Positions 1-5,474 of a DNA stretch of 5,474 nt are shown here, in pieces (the first letter of the stretch is position 1; each line of letters opens with the position of its first letter). Position numbers and translations under genes: made by a program. Source of the stretch: Acidimicrobiales bacterium (lineage in GTDB: Bacteria; Actinomycetota; Acidimicrobiia; Acidimicrobiales; CADCSY01); NCBI GenBank assembly GCA_030447125.1, contig JAUJLZ010000152.1, positions 1-5,474 of the forward strand, in the 5' to 3' direction. The notes under the pieces are model-generated. The model saw nothing but the letters and a program-made list of their open reading frames with translations. It did no database searches and had not been told where the DNA came from.

Positions 1-1344
1 CGACGGCCTCCGGCCCGAGGCGGCGCCAGCCGCAGTGTCGACGGTTGAGTTCACCCGGCGTGCACCTGCTTTGGCTGCACCGACCCCTACGTCAACGGGC
101 ACGGTGACCACCGCCGCCGGCGTCGGAGCCGTGGCCACTCCGCCCGCAGGCACAGCCCCCCCGGCCCCGCCCGCCGCCACTCCCCCGCCGCCAGATGGCG
201 GCGCTGGAGTGCTCGGCCCGGCAATCCTGTCGGCGGGCGTATTGGGAGTACCTCCACCGGACCCGCCTCCTCCCGGACTGCCTCCGGTCGGCGCAGGGCC
301 TCCCGAAGGTCCGGAGCCGCCGCCGGCCAGCTTGTCCTTCAACGCCTTGCCGTAATAGGCGGTCGACATTGTCTGCTGGGCGCCTCTTGCGGGGCTGCCG
401 GCGATGCCTTGAGCGACCACTGCGCCTTCGAAGATGGGCAGGATCTTGAGGATGATGAAGGGCGAGAACGACGCCAGGAGGATCAACCCAGAGCCCACCA
501 CCAGCGCGCCGAGCGTGTAGCCCGCCTGGGTACCAATGTCGTTCGGGTTGGCACCGGGCGAAGCGAGGTTGCCGGCGCCTCCGCCGCCGAGGGCAGCCGC
601 ACCGAGCCCGAGCGCCAAGGCGATGGCGAATTTGGAGACGATGAGCGCCAGGCCGAGCTCGACCAGCTTGCGGAACGCTCCCTTGGCCCCTGGCCACACT
701 CGGGCGGCCAGCAGCAGCGGGGAGAAGGCCACCAGCAGGTAGATGAGGCTGGCCCGAATGATGAGCTCCACCCACACCAAGAAGGTGCCGATCAACATCA
801 CGATCAGCACCACCGCCGTGGTCAACAGCGGCGCCGGGGAGTGTGCCACCCCGCTGAAGAAGCGCCCCAGGCTCTCATCCGCGCTTGACAGCACCGCCAC
901 TGAGGCGCCGTCGACGATGCCCATCAACAACGTGGTCACCGCCACCATCACCAGAATCCCGAACACCGACATCGGCACTTCCAGGAAGGCCGCTTTGATC
1001 ATGGCCATGGGGTCACCGGCGATGACGCCTTGGATCACCGCCAGCAACAGACAGCCGAGCATGATCACCCCGGCCAGGATCACCACCGTGCCCCAGATCT
1101 CCTGGGCCCGAGGGCCGGACCACCATCCTTCGTCGAACGTGGCCGTCGAGGAGGTGTCGAGGAAGTGCAGCAGCTGCTCTCCCACTTTGGACACCGCGTC
1201 GCCCAGCGCCTTGACGAACCAGCCGAGAGTGCTCTCAGCCATCGATTCCGCCATGGCGCCGGGGGCGTTGGCCACCGCTTGGGCGGGGGCGGTGATGATC
1301 TCGACGGGGTTGGGCAGCTCCACTGCCAGCGTCGCGCTAGCCAC
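1..1344 (-). CDS. VirB6/TrbL-like polytopic channel protein of a type IV secretion system (3' end outside window)
   Basis: This reading frame has 448 uninterrupted codons and no stop before the window edge, so the C-terminus is missing. It probably forms the inner-membrane channel of a conjugation-type secretion system. About six hydrophobic segments are visible, near residues 85-107, 120-142, 172-192, 196-215, 229-251 and 275-304. A segment reading FLVWVELIIRASLIYLL (188-204) is followed by FSPLLLAARVWPG (207-219). Such a W-E-R-Y stretch before a Pro-containing helix is typical of the actinobacterial SCO6881/TrbL-like proteins as I remember them. From about residue 340 the chain becomes Gly/Pro/Ala-rich and looks disordered. 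The start is a GTG overlapping the TAG of the upstream gene by 8 bases, with a GAGGGG (1355-1360) 10 bases before it; translational coupling is likely. The membrane topology is clear. The family assignment rests on topology, the motif and the neighbours, not on a search. Confidence 0.8.
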   Translation of the reverse strand, partial: MASATLAVELPNPVEIITAPAQAVANAPGAMAESMAESTLGWFVKALGDAVSKVGEQLLHFLDTSSTATFDEGWWSGPRAQEIWGTVVILAGVIMLGCLLLAVIQGVIAGDPMAMIKAAFLEVPMSVFGILVMVAVTTLLMGIVDGASVAVLSSADESLGRFFSGVAHSPAPLLTTAVVLIVMLIGTFLVWVELIIRASLIYLLVAFSPLLLAARVWPGAKGAFRKLVELGLALIVSKFAIALALGLGAAALGGGGAGNLASPGANPNDIGTQAGYTLGALVVGSGLILLASFSPFIILKILPIFEGAVVAQGIAGSPARGAQQTMSTAYYGKALKDKLAGGGSGPSGGPAPTGGSPGGGGSGGGTPNTPADRIAGPSTPAPPSGGGGVAAGGAGGAVPAGGVATAPTPAAVVTVPVDVGVGAAKAGARRVNSTVDTAAGAASGRRPS

Positions 1345-2044
1345 GGGGATCGAACCCCTCGAGCAGCGCATCCATCTCGGCGGCCGACGTCGGTGTCTCG
1401 CCGAGCGGGAGCGTGGGGATGGGGCCGGCGGTCTCGCTCTCCTCGGCCACCCGCCAGTCGTCGTCCTCCCACACAAGTCGGTAGGCGGCGGTGCGCCACC
1501 ACTGCATGCCGGGGGTTAACGGGCTGCGCAGCACGCCCATGTACCAGACCTCGGCCAGCGCCTCTCCATCGCTGGTCAGCGACGACCGGGAGGCGATGGG
1601 CGTGAACCAGTAGCTAACGCCCTCGGCTCCGGCCGAGCCCCGGATGTTCTCCAGTTCAGCTGAGCGCTTGGCCACCAGGTCCTGCTCGATGGCGGCGGAC
1701 GCCATCACCCGCTGGGCCGCCAGCGCTTCGGCGGGGGCCATGGTCACCATCGAGCCGGAGGCTCGGACGAACTCCCGGGCGGCCGCCTCGGCGCCGTCGG
1801 CGTCGGGCGAGTAACCCATGGCCACGCCGTTGACGACCGACGTCGGGCCGCTACCGGCCACGGCAGCCGACGGGGCGACGAGCGCGGGATCGGTCCCGGA
1901 CGACAGCGAAGGTGGCGCTGCAGTCGATGCCCCCGCCGTCGAAGCGCCAGGTGCGGAGGCCACGGGATCGGCGCCACGCTGTACGACACTGACCACCAAC
2001 GCCAGGGCCGCGCCTGCGGCCAGGACCATCACGAAGCGGCGCAT
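1337..2044 (-). CDS. Membrane-anchored exported protein, probably VirB8/NTF2-like conjugation component
   Basis: The 235-residue protein begins MRRFVMVLAAGAALALVVSVV, a short positive N-terminus followed by one hydrophobic helix (about 5-22). This is either a signal anchor or an uncleaved signal peptide. An Ala/Ser/Pro-rich linker (24-70) leads to a folded domain starting at GVAMGYSPDADGAEAAAREF (73-92), an alpha region (100-135) and a Trp/Tyr-rich beta-like end with AAYRLVWEDDDWRV (186-199) and GPIPTLP. This layout matches the VirB8/TcpC type: one helix in the membrane and an NTF2-like domain outside. Actinobacterial conjugation clusters carry similar proteins at this position. The ATG at 2044 directly follows the TGA of the pilin-like gene with no gap; a GAGG lies 8 bases upstream of it. 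Its own stop overlaps the GTG of the VirB6-like gene. The fold is inferred from pattern, so the specific VirB8 role is moderate confidence; the gene itself is very secure. Confidence 0.75.
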   Translation of the reverse strand: MRRFVMVLAAGAALALVVSVVQRGADPVASAPGASTAGASTAAPPSLSSGTDPALVAPSAAVAGSGPTSVVNGVAMGYSPDADGAEAAAREFVRASGSMVTMAPAEALAAQRVMASAAIEQDLVAKRSAELENIRGSAGAEGVSYWFTPIASRSSLTSDGEALAEVWYMGVLRSPLTPGMQWWRTAAYRLVWEDDDWRVAEESETAGPIPTLPLGETPTSAAEMDALLEGFDPRG

Positions 2045-2527
2045 TCACTGCGCCTCGTTGAAGAAGGTGTTGACGATCGTGGGCGCCAGGCCGGCGATGA
2101 GGGCCCCGACGGCACCGCCGATGGCGAAGGTCTTGCCGGTGCTGGCCTGCAGGCTGTTGCCGCCTCGGGCCGACAGGCCCCAGACCAAGCCGCCGGCGAG
2201 CAGGGCGGCCAGGCAGCCCCACAGGGCTACCTGGGCCAGCCAGTCGAGGAGCTTCTGAGCCAACTCACCGCCGGGCAGCCCTGAGGTAGTGGGCGTCACA
2301 TCGACCTGGCCGATGACCGGCGCGACGCCCCATGCCGACAAGCGGGCCCGCTCGACGTAGTTCCCGAAGCGCCGGCAGAATCCGACGGAGCGCCTGCGGC
2401 GCTCACCTCCGCCGCCGGTGTGACCACCGGCCTCGCCCGAGCGCGCCCTGCGCTCGGCTCGGTTGCAAGGCTCGTTTGGGCCGGCCCGCTGGACAGAGCA
2501 CGGACGTGGTGCTGGCGTGCGGACCAT
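2045..2527 (-). CDS. Small two-helix membrane protein, DUF6112 / VirB2-pilin-like
   Basis: The C-terminal part has the look of the DUF6112 proteins found in actinobacterial conjugation loci: TSGLPGGELAQKLLDWL (81-97), a first hydrophobic helix (about 96-119, ending in LVWGLSARGGN), a polar turn NSLQASTGK, and a second helix (133-156) ending TIVNTFF. Two helices joined by a short basic/polar loop are the VirB2/TrbC pilin plan, so the protein may form a conjugative pilus or a membrane platform; this is inference. The ATG at 2527 was chosen because a perfect GGAGG (2535-2539) lies 7 bases upstream. An in-frame GTG at 2563 would give 172 instead of 160 residues. The first ~65 residues are unusual for the family: Arg/Gly-rich, with RRRR at 43-46 and three Cys. 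It is the first gene of the operon; the next gene starts immediately after its TGA. Confidence 0.75.
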   Translation of the reverse strand: MVRTPAPRPCSVQRAGPNEPCNRAERRARSGEAGGHTGGGGERRRRSVGFCRRFGNYVERARLSAWGVAPVIGQVDVTPTTSGLPGGELAQKLLDWLAQVALWGCLAALLAGGLVWGLSARGGNSLQASTGKTFAIGGAVGALIAGLAPTIVNTFFNEAQ

Positions 2528-2534
2528 TTGGAAA

Positions 2535-2539
2535 CCTCC
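2535..2539 (-). promoter_or_regulatory. Shine-Dalgarno site deciding the start of the pilin-like gene
   Basis: On the minus strand GGAGG is followed by TTTCCAA and then ATG at 2527, an ideal 7-base spacing. It is the best ribosome binding site in the window and supports the 160-residue form over the in-frame GTG at 2563, which has only a G-run directly before it. Confidence 0.75.
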
Positions 2540-2565
2540 GAGTGAGGGGTTGGTTGCTGTCACCC

Positions 2566-2654
2566 CCCACTACCGGCGCGCGTCTTGGCCGCGATGGGCA
2601 GAACTTTTCGGAATTTCTTTGCCCATGCCCCCGTCTTGGCGCGCCGGTAGTGGG
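2566..2654. repeat. Concentric inverted repeat centred on base 2610
   Basis: The outer arms 2566-2581 and 2639-2654 are perfect 16-bp inverted copies (right arm GCGCGCCGGTAGTGGG). Beyond three mismatched positions, four more bases pair (2559-2562 with 2658-2661), giving 20 of 23. The inner arms ATGGGCA (2594-2600) and TGCCCAT (2620-2626) are perfect, and the core TTCGGAA (2607-2613) is symmetric. All three levels share the same axis, base 2610. The spacer between the outer arms is 57 bp. The nine bases CGTCTTGGC also occur twice in direct orientation, at 2581-2589 and 2632-2640, touching each outer arm. Two operators in opposite orientation, a transfer or replication origin, or a recombination site are all possible. 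Confidence 0.85.
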
Positions 2655-2656
2655 CC

Positions 2657-3106
2657 ATGACGACGACGCGTCCGCAGCCAGGTGCTGGAGTCGTCGACCT
2701 GGTGGCCATCGCCGAGGCCTGTCGGCCGATCATCGCCTGGTACGACGACCTCCTGGCCCGCCCTCAGCTCGGCCTGGCGCCCCCGGCGTTGGCTCGCCTC
2801 GACGACGCCCTCGCCGACCTTCGTTCGCTCCCCCACTGCGGTGGCCGCATCGGCCAGGCCATTGCCGTAGTAGCCAGCGGCGGCGCGGCGTGTTCTACGG
2901 AGTGCACGCTGGCCGCTCTCGAGACGCTTCGAACCACATTGGCCATGTGCTCGGTCAGGCCCAGGATTCCACCGCCGTCGCCGTCGCCGGCGCCCAGCGG
3001 GCCCATCGTCCAGCTGGCCCTTCCCGGCTTCGAGGCCCCCGGCGACACGGCGCAAGGCGGGGCTGGCAACGGATCGCCCACCCGACCGACGGTCCTCGGC
3101 CGTTGA
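2657..3106 (+). CDS. Small protein of unknown function with C-terminal QLALPGF motif
   Basis: I do not recognise this 149-residue protein. Codons end mostly in G or C, as in the secure genes, which supports it being real. Residues 12-98 look like a compact, mostly helical domain (VVDLVAIAEACRPIIAWYDD, then ALARLDDALADLRSL) carrying five Cys at 22, 61, 79, 83 and 98, including a C-x3-C pair. No membrane helix is seen. A Pro/Ser linker (105-116) leads to IVQLALPGFE (117-126), then a polar tail. QLALPG resembles the QLxLPL form of the bacterial sliding-clamp-binding peptide known from Hda; this is only a resemblance. ATG 2657 is the first start after an in-frame TAG at 2648-2650 and has no ribosome binding site, because the dyad arm occupies that position; translation may be leaderless. 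It diverges from the transfer operon. Confidence 0.55.
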   Translation: MTTTRPQPGAGVVDLVAIAEACRPIIAWYDDLLARPQLGLAPPALARLDDALADLRSLPHCGGRIGQAIAVVASGGAACSTECTLAALETLRTTLAMCSVRPRIPPPSPSPAPSGPIVQLALPGFEAPGDTAQGGAGNGSPTRPTVLGR

Positions 3107-3125
3107 GCAGGCGGGCCGAGCCGTC
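3088..3125 (+). terminator. Hairpin across the stop codon of the small gene
   Basis: The outer stem GACGG (3088-3092) pairs with CCGTC (3121-3125), and the inner stem CTCGGCC (3095-3101) with GGCCGAG (3114-3120). Two unpaired bases (3093-3094) sit on the 5' side and the loop is 12 bases. The TGA at 3104-3106 lies in the loop. No T-run follows, so this would be a GC-rich actinobacterial-type terminator or an mRNA 3'-end structure; chance pairing in GC-rich DNA is possible. Confidence 0.35.
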
Positions 3126-3353
3126 AGCGCCAGGCGCCCTCGCCTCTGGTCCTAACCCGGGACCAACAAATGGTAGCAGCAGGAGGCACTGGACGACCAC
3201 AAGTGCCGCAAAGCTCCACCGCCACCTGCTGAACCCACGCAGTAGGGCTCGGAGACCCGCAGGACCTTTTACACGCCTGGCATGACCTGCCGGTAGGTCA
3301 CGTCCACGCTCTGGGCAAGCCACACCACGCACCGGACGACACCAGCGCCGATG
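3107..3353. other. Gap between converging genes, no convincing gene
   Basis: These 247 bases separate the end of the small plus-strand gene from the end of the BTAD gene. Third-position bias is lost in every frame I read, so I see no gene here. It holds a short stem TGGTCC / GGACCA (3147-3152 and 3160-3165) and a stronger dyad at 3283-3300. A TTTT at 3266-3269 is not preceded by a good stem. Confidence 0.5.
3283..3300. repeat. Near-perfect 18-bp palindrome TGACCT-N6-AGGTCA
   Basis: The six outer bases on each side pair perfectly and the middle GCCGGT is symmetric except for one pair. As plus-strand RNA it would form seven pairs, including one G-U, closed by CCGG. It sits 53 bases beyond the stop of the BTAD gene. 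It may be a weak two-way terminator (no T-run on either strand) or a protein-binding site. Confidence 0.4.
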
Positions 3354-5474
3354 TCAGGCACCGCGGCGCTCCAGCTTCGTGCTCAGGTGCTCGTAGAGGG
3401 CGACCGTCTCGTGCGAGAGGTCATCGAGGGGGTCGATGGAGCGCACTGCCCGCTGGGCGTCGGTGAGCACCTTTCGCAGCCGTGTGGGGTCACCACTGGC
3501 GGCTGCAGCCTCCATGCGGTCCCGGTACAGCGCCTCTTGGCCGGGCGAGGCCAGCAAGCCCTGATGGGTTGCCCACATGGCCAACTCGTTGTCGCCCTGT
3601 TCGAGCGCCCAGCGACAGAGCCGGTGGGCGGCGTCGCCGACGGCGATCTCGATGTTCGAGGCGATGCGTTCCGAGGACGACCAGTCATAGGTCCCCTCAG
3701 GCACGTAGGAGAACGGTGCACCTCGTACCCGCTCCAGTGCAGCACGAAGGGACTCCATGGCCTCATGGCGTGGCTGGCGCTGCGACAGGGCCACCAACGC
3801 TCGGAACTCCGACCAGTCGCAGCGCACGCCCGGCCCGAGAGGGCCGAGCAGGCCGCCTTTGGTCGGGGGCAGATGCGGCCTACCTTCGGCGTCGAAGCCG
3901 AGGGCTCGCCGAGCACGCCACAGCGCCGACTTCACCGTCTGCTGCGACACTGGCTCTACTAGGTCTGCCCACGTGGCCGCGGCCTTGACGGCGTCATCAT
4001 CGGGCGAGGCCTCCCGGGCGCCGAGCGGCCACATGGCGTCGCGGAAGCGCTCGATGGGGACCGGGTCGTCGTGCACGGCGAGGTAGACCACGATCTCGGC
4101 TGACCTCGTGCCGGCCGGGCTGTCCCAACCGCTGACCTCCGGGCGCCCGAGCACCCGTACCACGACGTCTTCAGGACCGGGAGGCTCCAGCAGGCGTTGT
4201 TGACCGAGCGCCACAGAGTCATCGACTGGCCCGGGCTCGACCGCAGCCTGGTGGCGAGCGCTCTCGGTGACCAGGTCCACCAACGGGGCGTTGTCACCCT
4301 CCTCGGCGGCCACCTCGAGCAACTGGCTGCAGGCCACCACGGCGTCGGAGTCCACAGCGGAGACGTCGACCTCGAGGCCAAGCGGCGACAGCACGGCCTG
4401 GCCGGCGGCTGAGATGGACAAGCGCCAGGTGGCGTCGCGTACCGGGCCGGCGGCCACGAGGGCCCCGCCCCGCCCGGGCGCACCCAGTACCCGTGCCACT
4501 TGGTCCACGGCCTCCTCCCGGCGAGCTGGCCCCACCACGGCGACCACCGGCGCCCACGGATCAGCGTCAGCCTCAGCCACCCGGGCTGCGGTGGTCGAGA
4601 CCAGGCCATCGAGGGCCCCAGCGGTGCCACGAGCGCTGGTGGCCACCCGCTTGACCAGCTCCTCGACGTCAAAGCATGACGGACCACGTTCCAACGCAGC
4701 GACACCCAAGTCACCCTCGAGAACGGCGAGCTCCAGCTCCGACCAACTGGCGGTGGCCAGCTGCAGGGCCACGCCGCCGAGGAAGGACCGGACGCGGTCC
4801 TCGTCACCTTCGACGCTGAGCACTCCCAACGTCTCCAGGTCGACAAGGACCGGCCCCTCGGGCGACATCCCGAGGGTGACGAGCGCCGGCGAGATCACGG
4901 GAGATCCGGCCACCAGGTCGCGAACGACGTCGATCTCCATGTCGGCGGCGACACGCCACACCCGGGCGTCGTCGTCGACCTCGAAACCTTCGGGTGCCGG
5001 CGAGCAGGGCTGGTCGAGAAGAACCTCGATGCCGAACTCACCGGCGCGGACAACCACCACGTTGGGCATCACCTCGTAGCCGGCCTGGCTGATGCGCAAC
5101 GTCAGCAGGCGCAGCGTCAGCTCGACCCACTCGGCCACCTCGTCGGCGGCGACCGCCCGCAGCCGACGTTCCAGCGGCTCCAGCCCCGGATCGGGCTCGG
5201 GCAAGCTGCGCTCGGGCGTACGACGCCGCAGCTGGAGCCGGCGCAGCAGGCCCAGGCGCATGACCACACCGGTGGCCGCCAGCGCCGGGACGCCGATCAC
5301 GGCGAGCTTGGCCACTGCCGATGCCGCCATGGCTGCCAGTCCGCCCTGGGCCGGCGCGGACTGATCAGCCGCTGGCGCGCTCACCACGTCGGGCGTCGGC
5401 GGCGGCGGCTGTACGGGGCCTGTGCGCCCCGGCGCCCGTAGCGGGCGTTCGCGCCGGGGAGTCGCCGTGGTGGC
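3354..5474 (-). CDS. Membrane-tethered winged-helix/BTAD regulator-like protein, N-terminus outside window (LysM-BTAD type)
   Basis: The frame stays open from the right edge to TGA at 3354-3356, giving about 706 visible residues. Numbering from the internal GTG at 5387 as residue 1, a helix lies at 24-48 and is followed by an Arg-rich stop-transfer segment (49-60). The 29 codons upstream of that GTG encode a Pro-rich linker (PPPPTP), so the true start is probably beyond the window. A long cytoplasmic part contains VLVDLETLGVLSVEGD (180-195), a stretch I recall as conserved in this group. Next comes an OmpR/SARP-like winged helix (about 408-525) with SQQTVKSALWRARRALG (481-497), then a bacterial transcriptional activator domain of helical repeats (about 525-675). 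Proteins with LysM, transmembrane, winged-helix and BTAD parts accompany actinobacterial conjugation clusters. The role is probably signal-dependent regulation or a scaffold at the envelope. Direct DNA binding is unproven. Confidence 0.8.
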   Translation of the reverse strand, partial: ATTATPRRERPLRAPGRTGPVQPPPPTPDVVSAPAADQSAPAQGGLAAMAASAVAKLAVIGVPALAATGVVMRLGLLRRLQLRRRTPERSLPEPDPGLEPLERRLRAVAADEVAEWVELTLRLLTLRISQAGYEVMPNVVVVRAGEFGIEVLLDQPCSPAPEGFEVDDDARVWRVAADMEIDVVRDLVAGSPVISPALVTLGMSPEGPVLVDLETLGVLSVEGDEDRVRSFLGGVALQLATASWSELELAVLEGDLGVAALERGPSCFDVEELVKRVATSARGTAGALDGLVSTTAARVAEADADPWAPVVAVVGPARREEAVDQVARVLGAPGRGGALVAAGPVRDATWRLSISAAGQAVLSPLGLEVDVSAVDSDAVVACSQLLEVAAEEGDNAPLVDLVTESARHQAAVEPGPVDDSVALGQQRLLEPPGPEDVVVRVLGRPEVSGWDSPAGTRSAEIVVYLAVHDDPVPIERFRDAMWPLGAREASPDDDAVKAAATWADLVEPVSQQTVKSALWRARRALGFDAEGRPHLPPTKGGLLGPLGPGVRCDWSEFRALVALSQRQPRHEAMESLRAALERVRGAPFSYVPEGTYDWSSSERIASNIEIAVGDAAHRLCRWALEQGDNELAMWATHQGLLASPGQEALYRDRMEAAAASGDPTRLRKVLTDAQRAVRSIDPLDDLSHETVALYEHLSTKLERRGA

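Larger units (their letters stand above)
2528..2656. promoter_or_regulatory. Divergent control region between the transfer operon and the small plus-strand gene
   Basis: The 129 bases separate two genes read in opposite directions, so both promoters should lie here or inside the neighbouring ORFs. The centre (about 2600-2620) is clearly richer in A and T than the surroundings, as expected for promoter DNA. I could not recognise convincing -35/-10 hexamers on either strand. The region is dominated by a symmetric inverted repeat, described separately, which makes common control of the two directions by a dimeric or multimeric DNA-binding protein plausible. Confidence 0.55.

Noticed and set aside
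1340..1363. tRNA T-arm-like string GGGGTTCGATCCCC on the minus strand, possibly a tRNA or attachment site fragment
   Set aside because: It codes for the end of the VirB8-like protein (GFDPRG), no acceptor, D or anticodon stems are found around it, and no second copy exists in the window.
743..1519. Plus-strand frame of 258 codons
   Set aside because: It lies antisense to the clearly membrane-spanning VirB6-like gene and reads as a Thr/Ser-rich shadow without domain features.
2566..2654. Insertion-sequence remnant or CRISPR repeat pair
   Set aside because: There are only two copies in inverted orientation, no spacer array, no target-site duplication and no transposase sequence between the arms.
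2570..3055. Minus-strand frame of 161 codons
   Set aside because: Product is highly Arg/Gly-rich, antisense to the small plus-strand gene, and runs into the dyad arm; it looks like a shadow.
3147..3165. Stem TGGTCC / GGACCA as a terminator
   Set aside because: Only six pairs with a seven-base loop and no T-run; too weak to call in GC-rich DNA.
2332..3285. Long plus-strand frame of 317 codons
   Set aside because: It runs antisense to the pilin-like gene, crosses the symmetric control region and overlaps the small gene out of frame; its product is Arg/Pro-rich noise typical of shadow frames.
2955..3332. Minus-strand frame with a hydrophobic stretch (FAALVVVQCLLLLPF)
   Set aside because: Third codon positions show no G/C bias, there is no ribosome binding site at its GTG, and its second half is antisense to the better-biased small gene. 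It could be revived if relatives conserve it.
4267..5079. Plus-strand frame of 270 codons
   Set aside because: Ser/Thr/Arg-rich antisense shadow of the BTAD regulator gene.

Overview
The window is strongly GC-rich throughout, and its codons end mostly in G or C. Together with the protein families present, this points to a high-GC actinobacterium. An acidimicrobial-type lineage is a guess from the style of the proteins and cannot be settled from 5.5 kb.

Left part (1-2527, minus strand): a tightly packed three-gene operon that looks like part of a type IV secretion / conjugation gene set. In transcription order these are: (i) a small two-helix membrane protein resembling the DUF6112 / VirB2-pilin-like family of actinobacterial conjugation clusters; (ii) a single-helix membrane-anchored protein with an exported C-terminal domain, probably VirB8/NTF2-like; and (iii) a polytopic VirB6/TrbL-like channel protein with a long Gly/Pro-rich tail, which runs off the window at base 1. 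The stop and start of the first two genes abut, and the second and third overlap by 8 bases, so translation is probably coupled. A PrgI-like protein and a VirB4-type ATPase would be expected further left, but this is not visible.

Middle (2528-2656): a 129-base divergent control region holding a striking concentric dyad. It has perfect 16-bp inverted arms, a 7-bp inner pair and a TTC-G-GAA core, all centred on base 2610. The outer arms end two bases before a possible start codon on each side.

Right-middle (2657-3106, plus strand): a small gene of unknown function with five cysteines, a Pro-rich linker and a conspicuous QLALPGF motif. A hairpin spans its stop codon. The gap at 3107-3353 lies between converging genes and holds only small dyads.

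Right part (3354-5474, minus strand): most of a large membrane-tethered regulator-like protein. It has a Pro-rich linker, one transmembrane helix, a long cytoplasmic region, a SARP/OmpR-type winged helix and a BTAD domain. It is open at the right edge, so its N-terminus (a LysM domain is expected from related proteins) lies outside.

Taken together, this is probably the edge of an integrated conjugative element, or of a fixed actinobacterial secretion locus. The transfer operon and a small unknown gene diverge from one symmetric control region, and a membrane-bound BTAD regulator lies nearby.
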